Position numbers and translations under genes: made by a program. A stretch of 64,000 nucleotides of DNA, from NCBI GenBank assembly GCA_030544215.1, contig JARZZO010000001.1, positions 41,443,670-41,507,669 of the forward strand, written 5' to 3'. Under the pieces are notes generated by a model. The model ran no database searches. It worked only from the letters and a program-made list of their open reading frames with translations, and had not been told where the DNA came from. Numbering within the stretch: the stretch's first letter is position 1; each line of letters starts with the position of its first letter. The DNA comes from Zantedeschia hybrid cultivar. Its lineage: Eukaryota > Streptophyta > Magnoliopsida > Alismatales > Araceae. This document shows, piece after piece, positions 53,018 through 64,000 of the stretch.

Positions 53018-54363
53018 GGGCTGCCGCTATGTATTTTCTTTCTCATTTTGAAGTCCTGTGGATGGACTTTCATATTGTGTATGAACTTTTGTGATATATG
53101 AAAGGACTTTCTTCATATTTGAGTTGTCTTGATACTATTTTCCACTGTCTTTCCCTTTCATTCCTGCACATGGCTTAAACGAACAAATTAAATATCTGTT
53201 CAGGCTTAGCTCCTTGCCCAGTTAAGTAACCAGTTACTCGATCGTATCCTTAGTAGAAGGGTCAAGGGGCGAAGCTTTTATTTAACGAAGGTAAATAAGA
53301 ATAATTAAAAGGAAGTAAAATGCGACATACAAGCATGCAAATGCTCACTGAAAGTAAAAGGATGCAACACATATATGATGCGACAAACAAATGCTAGTTG
53401 AAATATTTTTGTTTCGCAATATCCAATTTTTTGAAGCTTTGGAATATTCAGTTTTTTTGGGTTTTGAAATATTCAATTTTGTTTTTGGGTTTTGAAATAT
53501 TCAATTTTTTTTAGGGTTTTGAAATAAGACATTTTTTTTATTTTGAAATATTCATTTTTTATTTTTATTTTGAAATATTCAATTTTTTTGGGTTTTGAAA
53601 TAAGACATTAACTAAATAAACTAAGGATCAACATGGAACTTGGATCAAAAACGCATATTCATTCGTCAACTTAATTCCCACATCATTCTTTAATGGCCTA
53701 ATCCAGACTTATTGTGCTTGAATTATGTTTGAAATAGTGATCCCATTCGATGGTCCGATCCTTAGTCAACCATAGCCGTTCCTCAAGCTTGGAGCACACC
53801 TCTTTAGAATGAAGGGAAGAATTGGTCTGGAAAGCCCGTGAGAAGGGTCTGGAGACTCAGAAAGATGTCCTTTCTTTACCTTATTATCCGTTGGGGTTCG
53901 GTCATTTTTATTTTTGCGGGGTATTTAACGACCTTGCGCTCCCTTTTCATTTGATTTTGTGGCCTTTTGTGGTAATATTTGTAATATTGAGCGGCCTTTT
54001 GATTTGGTTTGACTTTTGCCTTTGCTTTTTCGTTTGCCTTTGTGGTGCGGATCTCCCCCCCTTTTTTTTATGACGGCCTCCTACTAAGATGGCAGGTATT
54101 TTCAGTAGTCTATTCTAAGCCTCGTTCCGTCGTCGCGGGCCGAGAGTAAAAATATAAGTTTTTGTTTTGAAAGGAATGAGTTGTACTTTTCCACTTTTAG
54201 TCAAGCTTCCGGTGTCCCTCGGGCTTCACATCTCTTGTTATTCACAAATCAAACGCGTTTGTGTGCAATAATACGTTTAAATTAGATTACCAAAGATTAA
54301 TAAGGGAATTTGGGTCTTCAAATTTTCAACTCCATTGATCCTTACACCATGCTGATCATTACA
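53018..54363. other. Convergent spacer between PMD-2 and integrase, element A
   Basis: Counterpart of 28007-29433. AT-rich tandem repeat at 53410-53605 (units of TTTTGAAATATTCAATTTTT). No supported gene. Confidence 0.6.
53410..53605. repeat. AT-rich tandem repeat after PMD-2, element A
   Basis: Six to seven degenerate copies of the unit found at 28418-28665. The number and spacing of units differ from C. Confidence 0.7.
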
Positions 54364-55618
54364 CTAAGGGTAGTACTTCTTAAGAAACAGACCGTTCTAT
54401 GGGTGAGTTAACTCTTGCCCTTTTGCATTGACTAAGCGATAAGCGTTACCAGGAAAAGCATGTGATATGACATACGGTCCTTCCCAGTTGGATTGGAGCT
54501 TAGAATGCAGGCCACCAAGAGTTACAAAAATTCTTTTCACAACCATCTCACCAACTTTAAACTTTCGTTCAATGACTTTCTTTTGGTAAAAACGTGCTAG
54601 CCAGTTCTGATATACTCTTGCATGATTGGCGACTGACCATCTTTTCTCATCTAAGAGTTCCAGCTGAGCAAGGAGTGTAGAGCGATGCTTGTCAATGGAA
54701 AATTCCTTGCTCAATTGTACTATTAATGATGGGATGAGGACTTCGTATGGGACTACCGCCTCCATTCCAAATGTTAAGGAATAAGGGGTTTGCCCAGTGG
54801 GAATGCGGATTGAAGTTCGGTATGCCCATAGAGCCTCAATTAATTTTTCTGTCCAGTCTGAGACTTTATTAGACTTAAACGTTTTCTTGATAATTTTTAT
54901 CAGAGTCTTATTAGTTGCTTCTGCTTGGCCATTGCCTTGCGGATAATAAGGAGATGAATGATGCAATGCAATTTTATACCTATTGCAGAGATCTTTCAGC
55001 TCTTGTGATATGAACTGCGGTCCATTATCAGTGACGATGGTACTTGAAATTCCGAATCTGGTGATGATGTTCCTCATAATGAACTTGCAGACCGTTGATG
55101 CCTTGATATCCGTGTATGCTTCGACTTCTGCCCACTTGATGAAATATTGTGTTGCCGTGAGAATGAAAGATTTTTGCTTAGTGGCATAATCGGGATTACC
55201 AAGGGGTCCAATGATGTCGAATGCCCACATGGAGAAAGGCCATGAGGATGAGACATGATGGAGTGAAGATGCGGGGGAATGGATCTTATCGGCATGAAGC
55301 TGACACTTAGCATACCTACGGACATATCCTATAATCTTCTTCCATGGTTGGCCAATAATATTCTTGTCTAAGGATTTTATTTGATAGCATTTGTCCGTTA
55401 ACATGACCACCACAAACTCCAGTATGAGCCCCTTCCATGATCTTCCAAAGCTCATCTTCATCTAGACATCTCAAGAGAACACCATCAAATCCACGTTTAT
55501 ATAGAGTTCCTCCAACTAAGGTGTATCTCTGAGCAACTCTCCTGATAGCCCTTTTATCCTCAGTAGTGGCTTCTTCGGGGTATGACTGATCTTCACAGTA
55601 TTTGGCAATTTCATAGTA
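54364..55618 (-). pseudogene. Integrase of element A
   Basis: The long piece 55461-54397 (354 residues) holds the end of the zinc finger (YVRRYAKCQLHADKIH) and the complete DDE core: WAFDIIGPLG, VTDNGPQFISQELKDL and NGQAEATNKTLIKI. It also holds the C-terminal VIERKFKVGEMVVKRIF and NWEGPYVISHAFPGNAYRL. Its first 40 residues are out of frame, because a frameshift near 55340 breaks the zinc finger. The stop at 54397 is a TAG in place of Trp (HP[W]NG); the natural end would be YP* at 54364. This is the most complete integrase of the family in the window. Confidence 0.85.
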
Positions 55619-56712
55619 TCATGGTTTATCCTCGTTTTCCATCTCTTCTTGCCAATCTAGTAGCATGATTTCTCTCTTTTCTACAATATCCCCATCTCTA
55701 ACCTTCTTTAGCAACTTCTCTTTAATTTTAAGGAAAGAAGGGTCTTTCACGGCAGGAGAAAGATGCCTGTGGACAGTGATCGACTCAGATTGCCTGCTGA
55801 TCGGGAAATTTAGAGAAGATGCGAGAGAAGCCAAAGCGTCAGCTAGAATGTTCTAATTCTGAGGAACATGGACAAAGATCAGTTTGGTGAAAAGCTTGGC
55901 ATAAGCTGAAGTGAGTTCTTGATAGGGTTTAAGCTTGGGGTCAAGGGTACGATATTTAGTGAGCACTTGGTGAAGAATTAGCTGACTATCACTCACAATT
56001 CTCAGTTTGGTGGCACCATGGAGATGAGCGGCCTCAAGGCCAGCAAGGAGAGCCTCATATTCAGCTATGTTATTGGTGACATAGAAGTCAAGCTTAAAGG
56101 CTTGTGGAACGGTGACACCTTCAGGTGATAGGAGAACAATGCCGATACCCTTATCGTGAGAGTTCAGAGCTCCGTCAAAATGCAGAGTCCACATATCATC
56201 ATTGATTTTGTTTATGGACATCAGTTCCTCATCCGGAAACTCTGATCGGACTGGATCAAATCGAGGTAGAGGGTGATGGGCAAGATGTTCTGCTATGGCA
56301 TAGTCTTTGATTGCTTTCTGCTGAATGTAAGTGATATCAAATTGGGAAAGAAAGCTCTGCCATTGTGCCAACCTATCAGTGAGGATGGATCTCTCAAGAA
56401 GAAACTTAATGGGATTCATCCTAGCGATGAGATGAATTTCGTGGGCCAGAAAGTAGTGCTTCAACTTCTGGACCACCCACACAAGTGCTGCACATGTTTT
56501 CTCCATCGTTGTGTACCTCTGTTTAGCGGGGTTGAGAAGTTTAGAGAGATAGTAGCCTGCCCTCTCCTTTCCTTCTTCATCCTCTTGTGCCAGGACAGCC
56601 CCCACTGCATCATCAAGGAAAGAAATATATAGAATCAAAGGTTTGTCCGGAGATAGTGGTCTCAAAATAGGATGACTTGCTAAATAATTCTTCAATCCAT
56701 CAAATACTGCCT
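55619..56712 (-). pseudogene. RNase H and archaeal-type RNase H of element A
   Basis: 56695-55853 holds the first RNase H (FLDDAVGAVLAQED, YTTMEKTCAALVWVVQKLKH), the connection and the second RNase H (MWTLHFDGALNSHDKGIG, NNIAEYEALLAGLEAAHL, IVSDSQLILHQVL). The stop after HVPQN is CAG to TAG; NILADA lies just beyond it, and the reading goes on in 55834-55619. All four aRNH acidic residues are present. Confidence 0.85.
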
Positions 56713-57898
56713 CTTAACACTTATCATCCCAATCGAACTTGACTCCTGGCTTGGTAAGCTCGTAAAACGGTTTACATCTTTGCGAATGCTGGGAGACAAA
56801 GCGGCGAATAAACTGTAATCTATCGATCAATCCTCTTAATTCTGTCAAATTCTTAGGAGGTGGCATCCCTCTAATAGCCTTTGCCTTGTCAGGATCGATC
56901 TCAATGCCCCGCTTACTGACAATGAATCCAAGTAACTTCCCTGACGATACTCCGAATACACACTTCTTAGGATTCATCTTTAACTGGTATTCTCTTGACC
57001 TCTTCAGAACCTTTGCCAGAACTTCAGCATGCTCAGCTTTTGTCTTAGATTTCACCAGCAGATCATCCACATACACCTCTAAGTTAATGTGCATCTTGTC
57101 ATGGAATTTTACCATCATGACTCTCTGATAACTGGCTCTAGCATTTTTCAATCCGAATGGCATAACGACATAGCAATAAGTTCCCTAAGGCGTGGTGAAT
57201 GATGTTTTCTCTTGGTCCTCTTCTACCAACTTAATCTGATTGTACCCTGAGAACCCATCCATAAATGACAGAGTTTCATAACCAGCCGTGTTGTCAATGA
57301 GTACATCTATGTGAGGCAGTGAGAAATCGTCTTTAGGACATGCCCGGTTCAAATCTCGGAAGTCAATACAAATTCTGACCTTCCCATCTTTTTTTATAAC
57401 TGGGACTATATTGGCCACCCATTGCGGATAGAGGACAACTCTAATGAATTTGGCTTTATGCAGCTTATCGACCTCTTCTTTCATTTTCAAAGTCATTTGA
57501 GGGTGGAATCGCCTTAACTTTTGTTTAACCGGGTTAGCTCCATCCTTCAATCTGTGTTCTACTAGCGATGAGTCTAACCTCGGCATATCCTCATAACTCC
57601 AAACGAAAATGTCCTTATAATCCTTGAGAACTCGGACCACTGCCTTTTCATCTACTTTAGACAGATTTTTGCTGACAAGGACAACTTTAGGTTCATCTTC
57701 AGTCCCTAGATTGATCAGTTTGGTAGGTTCTTCTACTGCAGCTGAGGGTTCATCAAATCTCTTCACTCCACTGGCATATGCCTCAGCGGCGTCCTCGTCG
57801 CCTTCTCCTTCTTCATTGATAGGGTCTTTCTCATGTAACAACTCATATACCCCGTATCCATCATCGACTAACTCATCAACTTCACAATCTTCTGGCAT
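56713..57898 (-). pseudogene. Reverse transcriptase of element A
   Basis: 57898-57185: acidic N-terminus, then EEVDKLHKAKFIRVVLYPQW, VRICIDFRDLNRACPKDDFS and FMDGFSGYNQIKL. It ends at a TAG replacing Trp in TTP[W]GTY. 57163-56714: MPFGLKNARASYQ, then LEVYVDDLLVKSK (intact YVDD) and IDPDKAKAIRGMPPPKN. A further stop separates it from RNase H at KC*EAVFDG. Apart from single stops it is open. Confidence 0.85.
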
Positions 57899-58015
57899 CT
57901 GAATGAGATTTTCTAATAACTGGGGGATCTGAAAGCAAGAAAGGCATCTTAAAGCTAACTCTTGGAGGTATCTATATGGAATTTGTCTACCCTTAGACTT
58001 CCTAAACCTTCTAAC

Positions 58016-59235
58016 CTAATTAACCTGCCTAGAATTAGACTCCTTAACTTCACAAAACTTTCTATCCTGACCTAATGAGGACGAAGAAGGATAAAAGTCA
58101 AGGGATACAGGAGGGAATACAGGTGAATCCTCCCGAGGGGAGGGGCAGAGTAGATCTAGGAGAGAATCTTGCCCGAATGACACACGCGATGGGGTATAGT
58201 CGGACAAGTAGGAGGTTTCCTCAATGAGGATTTGGGAAGACTAAATTGCCAAATTGGCGTTTTTTTTTTGTGAATTATTTGAGTTTATCATAAAGCAAGA
58301 ATGGATGTGGATAGGGGGAGAATGAAATGATGGAGGTACCGGCACCAGTGCCCAGGGATTAGGGGGATCATACAACAGTATGTCCCAGATCAGATCATAG
58401 ATCCTCTCAAGATTGAGCGGAATCTGAGGGATAAGATCTTGAGGGGATATGGTAATAGTAATAGGCGGAGCCCGTGGAATGTCTTCAGTAATGATCCACG
58501 ACCAAGTCGGGGTCAAGAGTAGAGTGCGGAACATAGTATGGAGTGTGAGAATGTGATGGGGGTAAGTCCCCCTCCAGAGAAGGTCTGTAGTATAACTAGC
58601 TTCATAGAGGTCATCTGGCTCCCCTTCATTTGTTTCCTCAGACAGTATAATCCTTTTATCAAAAATAGCCCCGGGCCTTTCAATTAACTCATCCACCTGT
58701 GGCGGCCACTCTGGTTTTGACGAACTTAAGAATAATCTGTTTAGTGCAATGTACAAGTCCCATGTGTCAAACCAGCGGTACCATTCACATTTCGGATCTT
58801 GAGTCTTCCTCCTCTTCATCGGCCGCAGAGCCTCTAGAGACTGGTATGCCAGCAGTTGTGAACAATGTCTGGCCAAGTCTTTTCCATATACATCATGCAG
58901 GTCAAAGTGGGAAGTAATCACTATTGTATTATTATGGTCATGTTGAATCACGGGTCCTTTAACAAAATGAGTGAACAAGGTCCAAGTCAAAGGGTCTCGA
59001 TTTTCTTTGCAAGGGGTAACAATTGTTTTCCATATCTTCTGACCATCTTCACCTTCTTGTTGTTCCACAATATTATGCCTCACTTTCTCCGGCCTGTAGC
59101 TTAGGCCGCTGCCAGATATTCTTCTCTCATCTATCACTAGTTTAATTCTTCCTTGCAGTCGGGTGTCTAGACCCTTTCTAGGTTGATATCCCACTTTCAA
59201 CATGATGTTCCAACTTGGGGTATTTATGGACTTCC
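58016..59235 (-). CDS. G-patch and linker of unknown function, element A
   Basis: The reading 59203-58241 is open for 320 residues and, unlike in B and C, joins the G-patch-like N-terminus (GYQPRKGLD, then GSGLSYRPEKV) to the linker in one frame. Linker landmarks: LTWTLFTHFVKGPVI, VVITSHFDLHD-like segment, LEALRPMKRRK, CEWYRWFDTWDLYIALNRLF, LLWRGTYPHH, ITEDIPRAPP and IWDILLYDPPNPWALVPV. The G-patch glycines are partly lost in A. A separate small piece (58207-58016) continues the SLGQ-rich end. I do not recognise the linker. Confidence 0.6.
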
Positions 59236-59385
59236 TTTACTTCATGGTATTGATCGGATAAGATGTAAGTACAGTATGCTCAAGGGGATCTGCTGAAAGG
59301 GTATAGGTTTGGCATAAGGAGATGGTTGGCTTCTGAGGGGCTGCGAGTGGGTTGCAGCAAGGATGGGCATACTAGTGACTTTGGA
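59236..59385 (-). pseudogene. Protease end of element A, fragment
   Basis: Short minus-strand homology to 480-570 of element B (the segment after the last conserved protease block). The rest of the protease, about 360 bp back to its DTG, is missing across the copia fragment. Confidence 0.45.
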
Positions 59386-59808
59386 TTTGTGTTCATGTTA
59401 GATGGAGGTGCAGTAAGTTGGAAGAGTTCCAAACAGGAAACAACTGCAGATTCGACGACCGAAGCATAATACATTGCTGCAGCTGAAGCGGCCAAGGAGG
59501 CGGTTTGGATGAAGAAGTTCATCTCGCCGCTTGGAGTCGTTCCAAGCATTTCAGATCCTGTTCCATTATTGTGTGACAACAATGGGGCAATAGCTCAAGC
59601 GAAGGAGCCCAGATCACATCAGAAGTCAAAGCACATTCTGAGACGATTTCATCTGATTCGTGAGATCATCGCTCGAGGAGATATAGTAGTTGAGAAAGTC
59701 TCATCTGAAGATAATGTAGCAGATCCCTTGACTAAGCCATTGTCTCAAAACAATTTAGAACGTCACCTTAAGTCTATGGGACTTAGACACATGGGTGATT
59801 GGCTATAG
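59386..59808 (+). pseudogene. Copia RNase H C-terminal fragment
   Basis: It begins at VSWKSSKQETTADSTTEA, followed by a stop, then YIAAAEAAKEAVWMKKF, LLCDNNGAIAQAKEPRSHQK and VSSEDNVADPLTKPL, ending in HMGDWL and TAG at 59806. These are the standard blocks of copia RNase H. Earlier domains are absent. Confidence 0.9.
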
Positions 59809-59822
59809 TCCAAGTGGGAGAA

Positions 59823-61410
59823 TGTTAGAATTGGGTGGCCTCAAAGCCAATCATTGTACATTCTAGTTCAGATTATTAATAAAGGCAATCATTTCTTCAT
59901 TTAATAGTTCTCGCAATTAACTATCGTAATGAAGGTCCATAGACAAATGTATGGGATATTGAATCATGATGAGATCATGATAGTGAGATCAATATCCTCA
60001 GTCAATTGTCTTAAACAGTTCTCGATCATAGGATATTTGAGATGGACATTAAATATCCAATAAGATCGACATAAGTTATGTCTGCTCATATGATGAGGGT
60101 GAATGATCTCACATTCACTCGTGTGGTGACACTAAGACAAACAAGTGGGTGCTCATTATAGAATGAGTTCACTGAACAGACCCAAATAAGAATTCCTGGA
60201 TGGTAATTATACCTATTAGTCAACCAGGGAATTCAATCGTTGCAGTAGCACAGTTGGTCCTTTGACCTGAGTCACCAATGATACCTTGTTTGTGGACCAT
60301 TGTATCTTGATTCTCTGACTCATGGACTTTAACCATTAAGTCCACCATAATCGGTCTTTCAGATACAGTGGAAAGCTTGCGAAGGTAATTGAGTGAACAA
60401 CAAGGGATCACTCACTCTTGGTATAAAACTGGAGAGAGAATGTCCCATGGATGTGTACACAGAAATTCCTGGCCAGGGTCAAATGAAAGAGATGTCTTTC
60501 TAGATATTAACTGTGTACTGGAATCCATCTGGATAATGCGATAGAGGGTTTGACTATAAAACCATACCCTTGCGTTATCGGGACATTGCACGAGTGAAGG
60601 ATTATATCTGTGCGGTATCGGCAGACGGAAAGGTTCAATTGAAGGGAACAGTATCCCTTATATCTTATGGGATCATGAGGTAGTGTTTGGTGCTGTTCAT
60701 GATCAGAAGGTCAAGTGAATTAATCATCGGATGATAATTTACTTGTTTATTAAATTAATCATTTAACATATGATGTTTAAATGTTAATTAATAAATATTA
60801 AACTCAAGAAATAGTTCTAAGTTTAATGGGCCTGCAACTGGACTGATATATGGGCCTAGAGGGTCACACACATAAGAGTTCTCGTCAGACGGTGAGAGAT
60901 GTTAAATTTCATGTTTATCTGGGTTTTTGTGAAAAACTGTAGGATAAACATGAAGATTTAATGGAGAATTATCTAAGTCCAAACTCTTGGATAATCATGA
61001 GGATTAACTCTTGTGCTTATCCTTATTTCTATATAAGGAGGGCCAAGGGGGAGTGGTAAAAAGCTGGTTGGACGAATTTTACTCCCCATATTCTCTCTCT
61101 CCTCTCTCTCTCTCTGCTTCTCTCTCTCTTGGAGTGGATCTGTCTCTCTCCGCGCATGGTGGATTTGAGATCTGGTCGGAGCACTCAAGTCGAGGAGGAA
61201 ATCGCGTCTGCTGCGGGAACTCGTGTGGATATCTCTAGAGATCGTGCGCGTGCGCGATTACCGAGTCGGCATCATCCACGGGAGATTCGAAACCCCGCAA
61301 AGGTGAAGAACTGTTCTTCCCGCTTAGATTTTAATGTCCGTTTTACAACCCCAGCAACCGATACAATGGAATCATTTTTATTTCCGCTGCGTTCATGGCG
61401 ATTCATTACA
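59823..61410 (+). repeat. Copia 3' LTR (1588 bp)
   Basis: TGTTAGAATTGGG to TTCATTACA, after a polypurine tract. It includes a CT microsatellite (about 61090-61135), a TATA-like TTTCTATATAAGGAGG (about 61026-61041) and near its end TTTTTATTTCCGCTGCGTT, shared with the LTR of copia F. ORFs inside it are not credible. Confidence 0.8.
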
Positions 61411-62305
61411 CGGTATCTACTAAGCATGTATCCACAACCTTTTTACATATGTTGACAGTTATGCTTACTGCCATGCTCCTTGCTGCTAGCGGTGCTAGTT
61501 CAGAAGTATGGAAGGATATGGAGGGCTGATCCCCCTGGGGTACCAACAATGCGGTGATCTTTTCCACTGACACGTCTTCGCTGACCATTACCCGTTGTAG
61601 GTATTCTATTAGGGCTTCTTGATGGACTTTGGATCTCTTGATCAGCTCTAATACGGAAATGCATGATGGTGTTCTATCTAGCTGCTTCAACAAATCATAG
61701 TGAGTACCAGGTATACTCTCTTCATTTTGGACTTCTTCTATTGGCTATGACGGGCCATCTCGCACCCTAGATTGGGGAAACACTTTGTTGAATATTCGGC
61801 CGCTTCGGAGCATATGTTCTTCAATAGCAGAAGCTCCGGGGTTTATCTTGAGCACTACCGTGTTGAGGAGTGGCTTGGAAGGTGTAATGGCTTGGTAAGG
61901 GGATGTTGGTGGAGGTAAGGGAACTCGGATGAGCGGTTGATGGTGATGGGTTATTTGGTGAAGGTGTTGTGCGGATGAGCGGTTTGGAGGGTTGTATGGT
62001 ATCGGGGTGAGTGGTTGTTGTAGGTGATGTAGGGGTAATGGTTTGGATGGCATGCGAGGTGTATAATTGATTTGCGGAGGGTTGCTTGGTGAGGATGTGG
62101 TGGCAGAGGGTGGAATGGGTTTAATGGTGATTGATTGTGGTTTGGGTATGCGGAGAGTGCGGCGAGGCGATTGCTCGGCAGTGCTTGACATATGACTTGC
62201 TGAATAGATAGAGGACGAATCCTCTACTTTCCATTGTTGCCCTCTACTAGCCTCAGACTGGCTACCTGTCAAAATGGGGGCAATTTGATTTTGATGTTCC
62301 GACAA
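61411..62305 (-). pseudogene. Gag C-terminus and protease start of element A
   Basis: 62305-61745 (MSEHQNQIAPILTGSQ..., proline- and serine-rich) and 61693-61411 (LKQLDRTPSCISVLELIKRS ... VNICKKVVDTCLVDT). It matches residues 9-318 of the B protease reading. It ends at the DT of the catalytic DTG, where the copia LTR begins. One frame break lies near 61740. Confidence 0.8.
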
Positions 62306-64000
62306 TGGGTTCTATACTATGCCCATATTCTGCGGTGCTGCTTGTTGTACCGGGGCTCTTTGGACTGGCTGTTGTTGCTGTGGTGGCTATGGCTGTTGTT
62401 GTTGTTGTGGCCTTTTCGCCTTCAAGGCGGCTATGTACTTTTTCATCTCTTCCCAATCAATCCCTCCTTGATCATTGAGATCATGAATATAATCCCGAAA
62501 GTGAAAGCAAGCATCTACCGTGTGTCCCGGTTGACGATGGAACATACAGTAACGGGACATGTCAACATTTAGTGGCCAAACGACCCTTTCCTTTGGCAGT
62601 ACCAAGGCATTGGCCGCCATAAGGGCATTGAATATATCTATGAGGGATTCTGGTAATTGGGGGTATATCGACCTTCTGGGACCAGGAGGTTTGCTCTGCT
62701 GTGTATAGTCATTAGGAGGAGGAACATGAGTGTAATTCGGCTGCTGCCTAGGTGGATTGTATACTTGCTGGTGGGAATGTTGTGGTGCTGACTGAAGCTG
62801 CTGAGTAGGAGGCTTGTAACCCTGTTGGTTCTGAGGCCTCGGTGACTGATATTGTTGCTGATTCCTCGTAAATTGGGGTGGATTATTGTTCATTATACTG
62901 ATGTGCTCATGAGACAATGTACCCTCGGTAGTTGGATCCATAGAAGAAGAATTGGGGATAATAGACTTCCTAGGTGGAGGTCTATTGGGTCGATGACGAT
63001 CGAAAACACTAGCAACAGTGGAGTCTTTGAACACATTCTGAGCATAACGCGCTCTTTCATACAGATCTGCCATGGTAGTCAAGTTATTCAGTGTCAGCAC
63101 TAGCTTGTACTGTGGAGTGGCGTTGGCAACCATCATCTTTACCAATTCTTGTTCGGACAAATGATCTCTTATCTTTTCAGCCATCTCTCGCCACCTATCA
63201 TCGAACACTATGAAGTCTTCATCTTGTTTCATCTTCTCATTGAACAAGTCAGTGATGGACAAGGTAGGTGCCACCCTGTCTTTGTATCTTTGCAAGAACC
63301 TCTTCGACAACGTGTCGAAGTTCTCTACCTCACTTGGATCTAAAGAGAAGAACCACTCTAAGGCCGATCCCTCCAATGATCTTCTGAAGAGGAATGCCAG
63401 TGACTTTTTATCATTTTGCCAAAACGACGATTCATACAAGAATTCTTTGATGTGAAGGAAAGGATTGCCTGTGCCGTTGTACTTTCTGTAGACTGGCATT
63501 TCAGAGGGTAAAAGATGGAATACTGGCAAATCAGGGACAGAGAATTCAGGAGCGGCCTTGTTGTCCATATTCTTTTCAAGATTCTTGAACTATTCGTCCA
63601 TCTGGGACAACTTGTTAAGTAGGAGTTGAGTGGTAGAATCTGCTGGTGGAGGTGGTGGTTGTTGAAAAGACTGCCTCCGCGAATAAGCAGGAATGCGAGG
63701 ACAATGAGGTTGTGAACTGGCGGCGTTCCCACTGTGCCGAAGGCATTCTGATAAATTGGGGTTTGCGGCCTAGCAAGATGCCATGAACCAGATTGTTGAG
63801 GACTTCTGTGCCGCGGAGTGGAATATGAAGACCTTCCATGGCTTGGGCAGGAACTTGATAAGCATAAGGGTTAACCATGGGAGTTGGCTCGGAAGGATGC
63901 AGAGGAGCTTTCCCCTTTAGAATGGATTGGATGGCACCAAATTGACGAGGATCCACATGATTAGACAGGGCTCCAATGAGGGTAACGAGATCAGAAGGAT
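62306..64000 (-). pseudogene. Gag of element A
   Basis: It enters from the right edge. 63956 onward: QFGAIQSILKGKAPLHPSEP. A frameshift lies near 63810 and a CAG-to-TAG stop at MDE*F (about 63590). The large piece 63568-62387 (393 residues) has the gag domain (YRKYNGTGNPFLHIKEFLYE, GSALEWFFSLDP, KRFLQRYKD, FDDRWREMAEKIRDHL), a glutamine-rich stretch and the zinc-knuckle variant YCMFHRQPGHTVDAC (C-X2-H-X4-H-X4-C). It ends in a polyglutamine run. This is the most complete gag of the family here. Confidence 0.85.

Larger units (their letters stand above)
59386..61410 (+). mobile_element. Copia fragment: RNase H end and 3' LTR
   Basis: The 3' end of a copia element in the opposite orientation to A. 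It contains the C-terminal RNase H, a polypurine tract (AAGTGGGAGAA, about 59812-59822) and a full LTR (59823-61410). All of gag through most of RNase H is missing, together with a piece of the A protease, which points to one deletion spanning the left junction. The right junction is clean, one base inside the protease DTG codons of A. Confidence 0.8.
45505..64000 (-). mobile_element. Tat element A with antisense PMD genes
   Basis: Minus-strand order: gag (from the right edge), protease, copia insertion, G-patch and linker, RT, RNase H, aRNH, integrase, then the 3' region with plus-strand PMD-2 and PMD-1, polypurine tract and 3' LTR ending at 45505. Its 5' LTR is outside the window. It sits in the protease of element C; GAGGG at 45500-45504 is the candidate target duplication, with its partner off-window. 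Confidence 0.85.

Noticed and set aside
61198..61215. Copy of the GCGTC motif in the copia LTR
   Set aside because: A single CGCGTCTGCTGCGGG without a second arm or flanks; chance match.

Overview
This is TE-saturated nuclear DNA from a flowering plant. It is a nest of LTR retrotransposons with no ordinary cellular gene, tRNA, rRNA or CRISPR array that I can support. The plant assignment rests on Tat- and Athila-lineage Ty3/gypsy elements, Ty1/copia elements with an initiator-Met primer site, plant-mobile-domain (PMD) genes with GT-AG introns, and stop codons that look like decayed methylated plant TEs. The species cannot be named from this sequence.

Layout, left to right. 1-6135 (minus): 5' part of Tat element B, with LTR, primer site, leader, gag, protease and G-patch. 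6136-10743 (plus): decayed copia element F whose LTR was cut by B; it has a long leader with two kinds of palindrome array. 10744 to about 17560 (plus): Tat element D of another subfamily, starting within reverse transcriptase. About 17700-20067: remnant E, an antisense PMD-2 pseudogene. 20068-45504 (minus): Tat element C, from its 3' LTR back to its protease. C is split by a full-length Athila element G (29988-40855, plus), which is flanked by the 5-bp duplication CCTTG. 45505-64000 (minus): Tat element A, inserted in the protease of C. A is itself interrupted by a copia fragment (59386-61410).

The main point is the architecture of Tat elements A, B, C and E. Their sense strand encodes gag, protease, G-patch, a linker of unknown function, RT, RNase H, a second (archaeal-type) RNase H and integrase. 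Between integrase and the 3' LTR, on the opposite strand, A and C carry two PMD genes: PMD-1 (two exons) and PMD-2 (seven exons, with an alpha-helical tail). B is cut off by the window before this region, and E keeps only PMD-2. About 38 copies of one short imperfect inverted repeat (arms GGCGTC and GACGCC, variable centre) are confined to this family. They lie in the LTR U3 upstream of the TATA box, upstream of PMD-1, upstream of PMD-2, in PMD-2 intron 1 and in the gag leader. Within arrays they are spaced about 70-105 bp apart. This looks like a shared cis-element for all three promoters of the element. I infer, without proof, that an element-encoded PMD protein may recognise it.

Every coding region is disrupted to some degree. 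Athila G is the youngest-looking element: its LTRs are both 2158 bp and differ by about 30 substitutions counted by eye. It still carries three in-frame stops. Relative insertion order: E, D and F are older; C entered E; A and G entered C; B entered F; the copia fragment lies in A.
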